From Promethearchaeota archaeon (lineage in GTDB: Archaea > Asgardarchaeota > Lokiarchaeia > Sigyniarchaeales > SOKP01): a DNA stretch of 64,000 bases. Where the stretch lies: contig JAEOTA010000051.1 of the NCBI GenBank assembly GCA_016840085.1, positions 1 through 64,000 of the forward strand. The letters run 5' to 3'. The number at the start of each line of letters is the position of its first letter. Position 1 is the stretch's first letter. The notes below the pieces were generated by a model. The model ran no database searches. It had not been told where the DNA came from and saw nothing but the letters and a program-made list of their open reading frames with translations. A program made the position numbers and the translations under genes. Positions 8,549-18,057 of the stretch are shown in pieces.

Positions 8549-9313
8549 TCAGTGATTTTGCCCTCCTAATGTAAGAAGTGCAAACATAATTAGAATTCCA
8601 GCAGTCATAAGTAAAAATTGACGTATAGTATACTTTAAACCAAAATGTTGATGAAGATCAGGAGTCAAATCTGATAATGCGATATATATAAAACTTGCTG
8701 CGGAAATTGCTAATAAAAATGGAACTATAAATTGAAATGGTCCTAATAAAAAATAAGCGATTATAGCAGCTGGTATAGTTGTTGAACTTGATATTATGTT
8801 ATAAGTAAATGCCTTCTTTTTAGAATATCCTGAATGAAGTAGGACGCCAAAATCTCCGGTTTCATGCGCTAATTCGTGAACAATAATGGTTATTCCCGCT
8901 ACAATACCAAGATTATAACCCAAAAGGAATGCAGCAGCTATAACAACTCCGTCCGTAAGATTATGCAATGCGTCTCCAAGAAGAATAATAGGACCTGAGG
9001 CATGAGAATGAACTTCACAGGCTTGATCCCGACAATTTCTCCAGATTATTATCTTTTCCATTATAAAGAAAAACAAAATTCCTCCCAAAATATAGGGCAT
9101 TATTAAGTAAGGTTCTTCAACGGCCTCAATAGCTTCAGGAATTAAACCTAAGAAAGCAGCTGCAAGTAAAACTCCTGTTGCAAAGGCTATAAGCATAGGA
9201 ATAAGTGCATCTTGATGTTTTTCACCAAAAAAGACAAAAGCTCCCGCAGCTAATATTGCTCCAAAACTTCCTAAAACGCTAAATAATATAATCCAACCTA
9301 ACATTTTATCCAT
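8549..9313 (-). CDS. ZIP-family metal transporter (first copy)
   Basis: A 254-residue membrane protein with about eight hydrophobic segments. The transport-site motifs of ZIP proteins are present: HNLTDG (H117-N118, D121) and HELAHETGD (H146, E147, E151). The second motif differs from the canonical HEIPQE by a His at position 150. A His/Cys-containing loop (CRDQACEVHSH, 94-104) could capture metal. It imports divalent metal, most likely Zn, across the cytoplasmic membrane. It lies 18 bp after its paralogue and 21 bp before the regulator gene, in one operon. Confidence 0.9.
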   Translation of the reverse strand: MDKMLGWIILFSVLGSFGAILAAGAFVFFGEKHQDALIPMLIAFATGVLLAAAFLGLIPEAIEAVEEPYLIMPYILGGILFFFIMEKIIIWRNCRDQACEVHSHASGPIILLGDALHNLTDGVVIAAAFLLGYNLGIVAGITIIVHELAHETGDFGVLLHSGYSKKKAFTYNIISSSTTIPAAIIAYFLLGPFQFIVPFLLAISAASFIYIALSDLTPDLHQHFGLKYTIRQFLLMTAGILIMFALLTLGGQNH

Positions 9314-9331
9314 TTAATATTTATTGTAAGG

Positions 9332-10102
9332 TTATTCCATTATTGATTTTAATAAAAAGATTAATATCATAGTCATAATTCCAGCAAAAATTAAAATTAA
9401 TTGTCTTATACTGTATTTAAACCCTATTTTTTGATGAAGTTCTGGGGTTAAATCTGATAACGCAATGTAAATAAAACTTGCTGCTGAGATTGCGAGAACA
9501 TAGGGAATTGCAATTAAAATCGTTTCCAAAATAAAATATCCTATTATAGCAGCGGGTATTGTAGTTGATCCTGAAAGAGTATTATACAAAAAAGCTTTCT
9601 TTTTTGAATAATCCTTATCGATAAGTATTGCAAAATCTCCTACTTCTTGAGGAACTTCATGAGCGATAACAGAGAGACTTACAGCTATTCCAATGGTAAA
9701 ATTTATTAAAAATGATGCAGCAATCACAATTCCATCTACAAGATTATGAAATGCATCTCCAATAAGAATAATAGGGGCTGCGGCCTCACCTGTGACGGCA
9801 CATTCAGCATCGTGACAATGACGCCAAATAATTAATTTTTCAAGAATAAAAAAAAACATAATTCCACCTAAAAAGAAAGCCATTACGCTTTGCGTTTTAC
9901 CTCCCGCTTTTGATATTGCTGTAGGGATCATTCCCAGTGCTGCGGCTGCGAGTAGAGTTCCTGTAGCATAAGCAACCAAGCATGAAACTAGTGATTTTTG
10001 CCTATCTTTCTTTAAATTAATAAAACCAATGGCTAAAATAATAGATCCAATACTCCCTAAAAACGCAAAAATAATAATCCAAATGAGAATTTTTTTTTCC
10101 AC
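9332..10102 (-). CDS. ZIP-family metal transporter (second copy, operon first gene)
   Basis: A 256-residue paralogue of the next gene, with similar hydrophobic profile. Metal-site motifs are canonical: HNLVDG (H119, N120, D123) and HEVPQEVGD (H148, E149, E153). The central loop also carries a CHDAEC cluster (96-101). This looks like the ancestral-type copy and its partner the variant, so the pair may differ in metal preference or affinity. It is first in the operon and follows the palindromic operator region. Confidence 0.9.
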   Translation of the reverse strand: MEKKILIWIIIFAFLGSIGSIILAIGFINLKKDRQKSLVSCLVAYATGTLLAAAALGMIPTAISKAGGKTQSVMAFFLGGIMFFFILEKLIIWRHCHDAECAVTGEAAAPIILIGDAFHNLVDGIVIAASFLINFTIGIAVSLSVIAHEVPQEVGDFAILIDKDYSKKKAFLYNTLSGSTTIPAAIIGYFILETILIAIPYVLAISAASFIYIALSDLTPELHQKIGFKYSIRQLILIFAGIMTMILIFLLKSIME

Positions 10103-10168
10103 CTTTTTTCTTAATAATTATAAATTTACGATCTGAATTGTTTTTAGTAGGTTTGGATTATTTTTAAA

Positions 10169-10188
10169 ATTTACGATAGTTCGTAAAT
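10169..10188 (-). promoter_or_regulatory. Perfect palindromic operator of the ZIP operon
   Basis: ATTTACGA-TAGT-TCGTAAAT is a perfect 8+4+8 inverted repeat. A further half-site ATTTACGA lies at 10124-10131, nearer the first ZIP start codon. The palindrome lies about 25 bp downstream of the TATA-like element, on or beside the expected transcription start. This is a normal place for an archaeal repressor to block initiation. The DtxR-type protein in the same operon is the obvious candidate binder. Confidence 0.7.
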
Positions 10189-10202
10189 CTCACGTGTTAC
10201 TC

Positions 10203-10213
10203 GATATATATAG
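10203..10213 (-). promoter_or_regulatory. TATA-like element of the ZIP operon promoter
   Basis: On the minus strand this reads CTATATATATC, about 100 bp upstream of the first ZIP start codon and about 15 bp upstream of the operator palindrome. Spacing of roughly 25 bp would put the transcription start inside the palindrome. No transcript data support it; the call is by sequence and position only. Confidence 0.45.
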
Positions 10214-10426
10214 TTTTCTTAAAAATTAATAAATATATATTAGTATTTAACAAATTCATTAAAAAGAAAAGAAGATTTTTAAAATTAATAACTATTTAAA
10301 AACCTAAAATTAATTTTTCTGTTTTCTTTTTAGATTTTTGCCATATTTCCTTAATAAAGCTTAAATGTAAGATTTAGAATTATTGCATAAAATCAAAAAT
10401 AGGACTTAAAAAAAGCCACTCGAAAA

Positions 10427-10957
10427 TTAAGTTCTTCTAATAACTTTAACTAAACCTTTCTTTCTTAACTTATCCATCATTTTTTCTATTTTTTCTATGT
10501 TCTTCTGAGCAATTTCGGCTACTTGTTCAAGGGAATTCATACCATCACAGATCTTTAAAACCATAAATTCCTCTTTTGTAAGCATTCCTAGTTGAACTGC
10601 CATTGGTGGAATCTCTTTTACAACTATGGGAATTCTTACTTCACCTCCAGCTTGAGTAGCTTCTGCAGCAATTTCTTCAGTGCTAAGAGATTCTCCAAAG
10701 AAGGTTTTTACGCCCGTGACGTCGAAACTATCATTTATATATACATAAACAGTATGCTCTTGTCCAGAAACATCATCAGGGTCATCAGGAATAGGATAAG
10801 GATTTGAATGTTTATATTCTTTGGTATATATGCCCATCTTCAATCCATTAATGATTTCTTTCTTGTCAATTCTCAAAGCCACCATATCTTCGCAGATATC
10901 GCACCAAGCCCATGCTTCAATCAAAGAAAAATATTTTTTTACTTTATTCTCTGGCAT
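10427..10957 (-). CDS. Unknown protein with CxxC N-terminus and winged-helix-like C-terminus
   Basis: A 176-residue protein that I do not recognise. The N-terminal part has WAWCDICEDMVALRI (a CxxC knuckle near residues 19-22), followed by a predicted beta-rich segment (EHTVYVYINDSFDV). The last 55 residues look like a winged helix (TKEEFMVLKICDGMNSLEQV, then IEKMMDKLRKKGLVKVI). The single CxxC is not enough for a complete zinc site alone, so a dimer could share the metal. It stands alone between the ZIP operon promoter and the COG2888/aEF-1beta genes. Confidence 0.6.
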   Translation of the reverse strand: MPENKVKKYFSLIEAWAWCDICEDMVALRIDKKEIINGLKMGIYTKEYKHSNPYPIPDDPDDVSGQEHTVYVYINDSFDVTGVKTFFGESLSTEEIAAEATQAGGEVRIPIVVKEIPPMAVQLGMLTKEEFMVLKICDGMNSLEQVAEIAQKNIEKIEKMMDKLRKKGLVKVIRRT

Positions 10958-11201
10958 TGAATTCTTACCTTCCTTATATTTGGAGTAGTTCTTTAAAAAT
11001 ATTCAAATGATATATATACTAATAATATTGTTAATTAATTTAAAATTTGATTTACTTTTTCTTCAATAATAATTAAATTAAATTTATACAGTTAATCATA
11101 TAAAAGTTTTTTAATCAGTTGTATTCTTAAAAACCAAAAATAATTAAAGTTATAATATATTTTAAAATCCAAGTCTTATTAAAGTAATTTCTAACTAATT
11201 C

Positions 11202-11378
11202 ATGAGCTCTTATAAGAAGAACCTTTGTTTTGGATGTGGACGACCTATCGCTCCTTATGAAGCAGCAGTTCATTTTCCTTGTCCTCAGTGCGGAGATGTA
11301 ACTATTTGGAGATGTGAACGTTGTAGACAATCTGGTAATGAATATAAATGTTTAAAATGCGAATTTAAAGGACCTTAG
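11202..11378 (+). CDS. COG2888-type zinc-ribbon protein
   Basis: A 58-residue gene. It encodes eight cysteines in four CxxC pairs: CFGC, CPQC, CERC and CLKC. FPCPQCG, then IWRCERCR and the ending KCEFKGP match the archaeal COG2888 family, predicted Zn-ribbon RNA-binding proteins linked to translation. The next gene, aEF-1beta, is the usual archaeal neighbour of this family, which supports the identification. Two zinc ions per chain are likely. Confidence 0.85.
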   Translation: MSSYKKNLCFGCGRPIAPYEAAVHFPCPQCGDVTIWRCERCRQSGNEYKCLKCEFKGP

Positions 11379-11494
11379 ATATAAGTAATTGATAAATTTA
11401 TTATAAATGAATTGGAGCTCATCTTATTGTCTTATTAAAAGATAAATTTTAATAAATACAAAAATTTTATAAAAAAATTAAGAAGGGAATAAAA

Positions 11495-11761
11495 ATGGGA
11501 GAATTCATTGCTTTAATTGATGTTATTCCAGAAGAAACTGATGTAGATTTTGAAGAACTAGTCGGAAAATTAAAAAAAGTGATACCCGATACCTCCACTA
11601 TTGAACGATATGATATATTGCCTGTTGCGTTTGGATTAAAAAAAGCACGAGTTAGAGTGAGATATCCTGAAGAATGGGGTGGTACTGATAAGCTTGAAGA
11701 ATTATTCGGACATGTTAGTGGGATTCAAGGTATTGAAGCTATCGCTTTTTCAAAAGCATAA
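11495..11761 (+). CDS. Translation elongation factor 1-beta (aEF-1beta)
   Basis: An 88-residue protein, the normal length of archaeal EF-1beta, the nucleotide-exchange factor for aEF-1alpha. It starts MGEFIALIDVIPEETDVDFE and has the family's DILPVAFGLKKARVRV core and a final acidic/hydrophobic segment (VSGIQGIEAIAFSKA). It has one ferredoxin-like domain. It lies 116 bp downstream of the COG2888 zinc-ribbon gene in the same direction. The start codon is preceded by an AGAAGGGAA purine stretch that may act as ribosome-binding site. Confidence 0.93.
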   Translation: MGEFIALIDVIPEETDVDFEELVGKLKKVIPDTSTIERYDILPVAFGLKKARVRVRYPEEWGGTDKLEELFGHVSGIQGIEAIAFSKA

Positions 11762-11803
11762 AAATAAAAAATTAGTTCTTAATGTTACAATAATATTTTT
11801 TAT

Positions 11804-13675
11804 CTAACCTGTTCTTTTAAATAATTTATCTAATTCTTTAAAAGAAAAAAATCTTAACGTAGGTCTTCCATGAGCACAATGATAAGAATCTTTACAATTT
11901 GCTAAATCTTGTATTAAGTTTCTTATATCTTTTAAAGTTAGATCATCCCCACCTCTAATGCTTTTATGACAAGCTAAATAATTTATGATTTCCTCCTTTA
12001 CTTCTGAAAAACTTTTTTCTTTACCAATCTTAGTAATGTCGCTAATAATTTCTTTTATAATATTAATACTTGGCAATTTACCCATAATAACAGGAATTCC
12101 TCTTAAAATGAAAGTATTACCTCCGAAAGGTTCAAAATTAAAGCCCAACTTCTTTATTTCAAGTAAATTACTTATTAAAAAGATTTTTTCACTTGGAGAA
12201 ACATCGATTTTTAAAGGAGAAATTAGCTTTTGTATATTGGTTTTAGCACCCTCATAGGATTCTAGAAGTTGTTCTTTTTTAATTCTTTCTGCGGCAGCAT
12301 GCTGGTCTAATATGAATAAACCTTCTTCACTATTCTCATTAATACCCTCTAAAACAACGTAAATTTTATTTCTTAATTGGCCAGTATAAGAAATAAGACG
12401 AATTTTAGGAAAATTTTTTGAAATAATAAATTTTTCTCTTAAATAAGATTCTGTTAAAGCTTTATTTATTTTGTTTCCTTTAATAGCATGATCGAGTAAA
12501 CTTAGTTGGACACCCTCTTCTATTATTTCATTCTCTCTTTCTACATTTTTCTCTTCTATTACTTTGTTTTTGAGTTCTACAGTATTTTCGATAGATCCTT
12601 CCATTAAATCAATATCCTTATCTTTTTTAGGTAAAAATTCTTGTAATTCAGTAGATATATATTTAGCTTCTTTTGCAATAAATTTATCTTCAATAAAATC
12701 TCGAATTACGTTGTAAACCTTATTAAGCAATGCCTCCTCTTTTTCAAATCTGACATGAAGCTTTTTAGGATGAATATTAAAATCTACCATAGAAGGATCA
12801 AGTTCTAAGAAAATGATAAAAAATGGATATTTATTTATCATCAATGTTCCTTCATATGCTTCCTTTATTGTTCTAAACAATACATCACTTACAACATAAC
12901 GACGATTTAAAAATAAACTTGAATAGGTTCTATTTTTTTTTGCAATTTGAGGGTGTCCTAACAAACCATAAATCTTCAATGAAGATTCTTCGTTCGAGTA
13001 ATTAATCTGTTCCATTAACTTAGCAGCTTGCTTTCCATATATATGAAATACAGTTGTTCTTAGATCATTATTAGCTGGACAATTTAAGATATCTAATTCA
13101 TTATGACGATAAATGAAGTGAAGTTCTGGAAACGCTAAAGAATATCTTTGTACAATATCTGTAATATGACCTAATTCTGTCGAATCTTTCTTAAGAAATT
13201 TCTGTCTTGCAGGAATGTTATAAAATACATTTTTAACTTTAATATGTGTTCCAACAGGACAGGCTACTTCTTTTTTAGATATTATTCTGCTTCCTTCAAT
13301 GACTAAACGCATACCCCTTTCATTTTCAGCTATTCTTGAAGTTATCTCAACTTGACTTACCGCACAAATACTAGCAAGGGCTTCACCTCTAAATCCTAAA
13401 GTAGAAAGCTCATCTAAATCTTCAATACTCCTTATTTTACTGCTTGTATGTCTTTTAAAGGCAATCTCTATATCTTCAGAGGGGATACCAAATCCATTAT
13501 CAATAACTTGAACTAATGATTTTCCTGCTTTTTTAACAACAATTTTAATTTCTTTAGCTTCCGCATCAACACTATTTTCTATAAGTTCTTTTACGACATT
13601 AGAAGGTCGTTCGACTACTTCACCGGCAGCTATTTTTTCAGCTTCTAAGATTTTTTTAATTTTTCTAATTTTCAC
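11804..13675 (-). CDS. mutL: DNA mismatch repair protein MutL
   Basis: A 623-residue MutL with the GHKL ATPase first (ELIENS 30-35, DNGFGI 59-64, GFRGEAL 94-100), a Lys/Glu-rich linker near 330-400, and a C-terminal dimerisation/endonuclease domain. The nicking motif DQHA(x)2E(x)4E is present at 457-468. ACHKSIRGGD (about 568-577) and CAHGRP (about 602-607) complete the metal site. It would be a latent endonuclease cooperating with MutS, whose gene is two genes away on the same strand. MutS/MutL in archaea are generally considered acquired from bacteria. Confidence 0.95.
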   Translation of the reverse strand: MKIRKIKKILEAEKIAAGEVVERPSNVVKELIENSVDAEAKEIKIVVKKAGKSLVQVIDNGFGIPSEDIEIAFKRHTSSKIRSIEDLDELSTLGFRGEALASICAVSQVEITSRIAENERGMRLVIEGSRIISKKEVACPVGTHIKVKNVFYNIPARQKFLKKDSTELGHITDIVQRYSLAFPELHFIYRHNELDILNCPANNDLRTTVFHIYGKQAAKLMEQINYSNEESSLKIYGLLGHPQIAKKNRTYSSLFLNRRYVVSDVLFRTIKEAYEGTLMINKYPFFIIFLELDPSMVDFNIHPKKLHVRFEKEEALLNKVYNVIRDFIEDKFIAKEAKYISTELQEFLPKKDKDIDLMEGSIENTVELKNKVIEEKNVERENEIIEEGVQLSLLDHAIKGNKINKALTESYLREKFIISKNFPKIRLISYTGQLRNKIYVVLEGINENSEEGLFILDQHAAAERIKKEQLLESYEGAKTNIQKLISPLKIDVSPSEKIFLISNLLEIKKLGFNFEPFGGNTFILRGIPVIMGKLPSINIIKEIISDITKIGKEKSFSEVKEEIINYLACHKSIRGGDDLTLKDIRNLIQDLANCKDSYHCAHGRPTLRFFSFKELDKLFKRTG

Positions 13676-13840
13676 ATCAGGATCAATTTTTTTTTAGTCT
13701 TTTACAATGAAATGATAATTCTATTTAGTTAATATATTTCACATTATTACCAAATTTAAAATAATACTCTATTAAGGTTTAAATAAACTAACAAATATAA
13801 GTAAGGCTTTTAAATCTCATTTAATATATAATAACTATTT

Positions 13841-14770
13841 ATGCTAGAACAAAAACAAGAGAATCAGAAAGAATATCCAATTCACAAATATTTCATCTAT
13901 ATATTCATAATAATTACTGTTTCCCTTATTATTTTGAGAATATTCTTATATTTTTTTGATATCTTACCTTGGATAAAAGCAACAAAAGATATTGATTTTA
14001 AAATCCTTTTAGAAGGCATGGAGAATGGCTTGATTAATTTTTATGATGATATTACAATTTCAGACTGGCCTCCTTATTATCTTTATTTCTGGTATTTTCT
14101 ATTTTTCCCTATATATATTCTCCCTTTTAATGTTTATATTGGTGTTTATGTTTGGGATGTCTTGCGATTGATATTAGCGATAATAGTAATTAAAGAATCA
14201 CCAAAAATGTTTAAAAACAAAAAAGATTTGCTTATTTTTTACATTTTTAGCACTGTAGGCTATAGTATTGATGCATATTATAATAATGTCAACTTCTTAA
14301 TCGTGTTTTTCTTATTTTATTCACTTGTTTTTTTGGAACAAGATAAAAAATGGATTTCAGGTATTCTCTTTACTCTTGCTACATTTAAAATTACAGCAAT
14401 AGTGTTCCTTCCCGTCTTATTAATTGCTAAAAAAATAAAATGGAAAGATCTCCTTTATTTTTTAATTCCCTTCATAATCATTTGCATTCCATATATGATC
14501 TTTCCTGATTATTTCTTTCAAATGGTGACAAATTGGGGTCATAGTGATGCTGAAATCAGAGGGATTCTATTCAATTTTGATTCAATTCTCTGGAAAGCTT
14601 TACAACCGTCTCATTTAATGTTTATTAGTTTATTATTGATAATATTTTTAGAAAATATAAAAGATGAGAAAAGAAAAAATGTTTACAGGATTATATTAGT
14701 GTCGATAATTACAATTTATTATATCTATTTAACAATAATAGTATTTATAATTCCTGTTATCTTTGGTTAG
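13841..14770 (+). CDS. Multi-pass membrane protein, GT-87/DUF2029-like glycosyltransferase
   Basis: A 309-residue membrane protein with about eight hydrophobic helices after a 22-residue charged N-terminus. YYNNVNFLIVFFLFYSL followed by GILFTLATFKITAIVFLPV resembles the DUF2029/GT-87 core of polyprenol-phosphate-mannose-dependent GT-C transferases. Length is shorter than many members (around 400), so the C-terminal part may be reduced. It lies between mutL and mutS on the opposite strand and overlaps the mutS end by 4 nt, so it is not part of the repair unit. Substrate unknown. Confidence 0.6.
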   Translation: MLEQKQENQKEYPIHKYFIYIFIIITVSLIILRIFLYFFDILPWIKATKDIDFKILLEGMENGLINFYDDITISDWPPYYLYFWYFLFFPIYILPFNVYIGVYVWDVLRLILAIIVIKESPKMFKNKKDLLIFYIFSTVGYSIDAYYNNVNFLIVFFLFYSLVFLEQDKKWISGILFTLATFKITAIVFLPVLLIAKKIKWKDLLYFLIPFIIICIPYMIFPDYFFQMVTNWGHSDAEIRGILFNFDSILWKALQPSHLMFISLLLIIFLENIKDEKRKNVYRIILVSIITIYYIYLTIIVFIIPVIFG

Positions 14771-17625
14771 TCGAGTTTTTCTATTTTTTTTTTGAGTTCT
14801 GTTAATTGTCCTTTTAATTTATCCGGAATGTCTGATTCAATATCAATTTCTTTAATAGAATTAAGTAAATCCAATATTTCTTTTTTATTGCTTATTGGTT
14901 CAAATAAGCTTGTTTGTACATAACGTTTCTTTTTCTCAGTTTTTTTTTTGGAAAGTTTGGATCTATTAACTTCGAGCTCTTCAATTTCATTCTTTTTTCT
15001 CTCTAATTCTTTTTGATTTCTACTTAAATCTTCAATACATTCACTTAAGGAATCCTTTATATTGTTAATTTCCTCATTTAATTTATCAAGTTCAACTTTT
15101 TTTTCATTGATAATTTTATCATAATATTTACCTGATGAGGCTATTTCCCCATGTTCTTTAACCGCAGTTATAAAAGGATCTTTTTCTTCTCTTTGTTCGA
15201 GAATTTCAAAAGCTCTTATTATCACATCATCAGGGATCCCTGCTAATTTCGCAACATGGATTCCATAGGACTTATCTGTACTTCCCGGTTTCAATGTTCT
15301 AACAAAGTTTATACTCCCATCATTATTTTCAATAATATCTAAATGAAAATTTCTTACTCTTGGTAATGTAATTTCTGTTAATTGATGATAATGTGTACTA
15401 AATAAAGTCTTAATTTTTAACCCATGTAGCTTTTCAAGACTAGCCATTGCTATACTTTGACCATCACTCGTGCTTGTTCCTCTTCCTAATTCATCTATTA
15501 TAACAAGACTTTTTGGTGTGGCGTAGTTTAAAATTTTTGCTGTTTCTGTCATTTCAATCATGAAAGTGCTTAATTTTCTCGCAAGATCATCTGAGGCTCC
15601 AATTCGCGTAAAAATCTGATCAATCACACCTATTGTGGCAGATTTTGCGGGAACAAAACATCCCATTTGCGCAATAATACAAATTAAAGCAACCTGCCTT
15701 AAAAAAGTACTTTTCCCTGCCATGTTTGGGCCAGTAATTATTAATATCTGGTCAGTATCATTATCTAAATAACAGTCATTAGGAATGAATTGTTCATCCA
15801 AGTTTATTTGCTCAATTACGGGATGCCTTCCATCTTTAATTATGATTTTGTCTTTATTATTAATGAGAGGTCGACAATAGTTATATTTTTCAGCAATTTC
15901 AGCAAAACATGTGAGAACATCGATAATAGCAATATTTTTAGCAGTTTTAAGGATACTTTCAGTTTCTTTCTCAACTTTTTCACGAATAGTGTTGAAAATC
16001 TCATATTCTAGATCATTAATTTTTTCTTCTGCATTTACTATTTTCTCTTCAAGTTCTTTTAGTCGATTCGTAGTGTATCTTTTAGCATTTTTAAGAGTTG
16101 CTCTTTCAATATATTCTTCAGGAATAGTCTTTATGTTTTTAAGTGTTCTTAAAGTTATTTCAATATAATAACCAAGGATATTATTAAACCCAACTTTTAA
16201 TCCTGAAGTCAAATTCCACTTCTTCTTCTGTTCTTGTTCATATGCTAATACATATTTTTTCCCATTATGAATTATATCCCTAAGCTCATCTACTTGATTA
16301 TTAAAACCATCTTTAATAATATTTCCTTCCATAATAGTAATCGGGGGATTATCCTTTATTGAGATATTAATTAGATCCTTTATTTCATTGAAAGGTTTAA
16401 TTTTTTCAATGAATTGTGAAATTTCTGGAATATCTGCCTTTTCTAATAATTCCTTGATAATTGGAACTTTTTCTAAAGAGTTTTTGATGTTTATCAAATC
16501 TCTAGCATTCGTGCGACCTGCAAAATTAATCCTATTGATAAATCTTTCAAGATCGCCAATAACTCCTAACTCTTCCCTTAGATCAGATCTTAAAAAGATA
16601 TCATCCTTAAATTTTTGCACAATATTTAATCTTTGATTAATTTCCTCAATATCCGTTAGAGGTTGGAGAATAAACTTTTTCAATAAACGAGCTCCCATTG
16701 GGGTTCGTGTATGGTTAAAAATGGAATATAATGTAGCATCTTTTCCTCTATCCCATAAAGAATTAATTAGTTCTAAATTCCTTTGTGTGATATAATCCAA
16801 GTGTAGTATGTTTTTTTCTTGTATAAGATTAATTTTAAAAATGTTTGGCACTACATCTCTTTGTGTTTCTTTTAAAAATGCTAATAGCCCTCCAGCTGCT
16901 TGAACGGCCATTTCTTTATCTTCTAAACCAAAACTTTTTAAATTTGAAATTTTGAAATGACGAGAAATTAAGGCGTGAGCTTCCTCATATAAAAAGACAT
17001 GTTCTTCGTAGGATTTAATGATTGCTTTTGTTAAATCTGTTAATATTATAAAAAATCTCTCATCTTTTTTCAGTTCAGGAGGAATAATAAGTTCTACGGG
17101 ATCATATTGAGAAAATAGACTAAGTAATTTTTCTTGTGGATCTTGTTCTTTATAAGAAAATTCAGTTGCTACAAATTCTGCGGTTGATATATCTGCGAAA
17201 GCAACACCAAAACCGATTCTCTCTTTTACCATAGCAGCAATGTAATTATTCTTATTGGATTGTAATAAGTTTGGTTCTATAATTGTTCCTGGTGAAAGTA
17301 TTCGAGTGACTCCTCTTTTCACAATTCTTCCCTTTACTGTTGATGGATCTTCTAATTGATCTACTATAACTAAAGTCTCACCGAGGTTCATAAGATTGTT
17401 AAAATAATTATGACCACTATGGTGTGGAATCCCTGCTAAAGGAACATCTCCTCTTTTTGTTAGCGTTAATCCTAATAGTTTTGATATTCTTTCTGCATCA
17501 TCATAGAAAAATTCATAAAAATCTCCCATTCGGTAAGCAATGAGATTCTCTGGAGGAAATCCTTTACGAATAGAATACCAATGTCTCAACATAGGAGTCA
17601 GTTTCTTTGGGTCTATGTCCTCCAT
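14767..17625 (-). CDS. mutS: DNA mismatch repair protein MutS
   Basis: A 952-residue MutS1-type mismatch sensor. The N-terminal mismatch-binding motif FYEFF is present (YRMGDFYEFFYDDA, about 26-39). The clamp and lever region follows, then the ATPase with Walker A GPNMAGKST (632-640), Walker B VIIDELGRGTSTSDG (about 708-722) and the STHYHQL switch. It is about 100 residues longer than E. coli MutS because of a charged coiled coil at about 840-900. A YVQTSLFEP segment follows it, close to the short 'QLSLF' signature seen in bacterial MutS. It probably works with the nearby MutL. Confidence 0.96.
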   Translation of the reverse strand: MEDIDPKKLTPMLRHWYSIRKGFPPENLIAYRMGDFYEFFYDDAERISKLLGLTLTKRGDVPLAGIPHHSGHNYFNNLMNLGETLVIVDQLEDPSTVKGRIVKRGVTRILSPGTIIEPNLLQSNKNNYIAAMVKERIGFGVAFADISTAEFVATEFSYKEQDPQEKLLSLFSQYDPVELIIPPELKKDERFFIILTDLTKAIIKSYEEHVFLYEEAHALISRHFKISNLKSFGLEDKEMAVQAAGGLLAFLKETQRDVVPNIFKINLIQEKNILHLDYITQRNLELINSLWDRGKDATLYSIFNHTRTPMGARLLKKFILQPLTDIEEINQRLNIVQKFKDDIFLRSDLREELGVIGDLERFINRINFAGRTNARDLINIKNSLEKVPIIKELLEKADIPEISQFIEKIKPFNEIKDLINISIKDNPPITIMEGNIIKDGFNNQVDELRDIIHNGKKYVLAYEQEQKKKWNLTSGLKVGFNNILGYYIEITLRTLKNIKTIPEEYIERATLKNAKRYTTNRLKELEEKIVNAEEKINDLEYEIFNTIREKVEKETESILKTAKNIAIIDVLTCFAEIAEKYNYCRPLINNKDKIIIKDGRHPVIEQINLDEQFIPNDCYLDNDTDQILIITGPNMAGKSTFLRQVALICIIAQMGCFVPAKSATIGVIDQIFTRIGASDDLARKLSTFMIEMTETAKILNYATPKSLVIIDELGRGTSTSDGQSIAMASLEKLHGLKIKTLFSTHYHQLTEITLPRVRNFHLDIIENNDGSINFVRTLKPGSTDKSYGIHVAKLAGIPDDVIIRAFEILEQREEKDPFITAVKEHGEIASSGKYYDKIINEKKVELDKLNEEINNIKDSLSECIEDLSRNQKELERKKNEIEELEVNRSKLSKKKTEKKKRYVQTSLFEPISNKKEILDLLNSIKEIDIESDIPDKLKGQLTELKKKIEKLD

Positions 17626-18057
17626 AATCTACTCATTTGAAAGTTAAGTAAAATTAATACTCAGTATAATCTATTATAGCAGTAATTTAATATTAATTAT
17701 ATTTGTTAATTTTTTAATAACAATTATATAGAAGACAGAAAGGTTTTTTATTATTTTTAAGAGCCTACTAAAATACTAAGAAATAAAAAAAATAAGGATT
17801 AATAAGAATAAAATTTCAAAACTTGTTTAATATCTCGCTTTATCATTTTTTTAAGTGATCTAAACTTTTTTATTAATTATTCACGAACATATCTCATCTT
17901 ATAAACTTCAAATAGTAATTCTAATTGTTCAAATCACTCCTCTCAAAAAGTAGGTTTATTTTTATTATTATTATTCTTAAAAATTTTTTTAAAATAAAAA
18001 ACATATAAATAGTAGGAATCCTTATTTTCTCAATATATTTGAAATATGGTTTAAAAA
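17626..18057. promoter_or_regulatory. Upstream region of the trp operon and of mutS
   Basis: An AT-rich spacer with no gene seen on either strand. Its left part would hold the mutS promoter. Its right end holds the promoter of the tryptophan operon. T-rich runs (for example 17940-17995) precede the trp promoter. Confidence 0.5.
18003..18010 (+). promoter_or_regulatory. TATA-like element of the trp operon promoter
   Basis: ATATAAAT preceded by an A-rich stretch (AAAATAAAAAAC) resembling a BRE-TATA arrangement. A start about 25 bp downstream (near 18030-18036) would give a 5' leader of about 25 nt before the leader-peptide ATG at 18058. Called from position and composition only. Confidence 0.45.
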
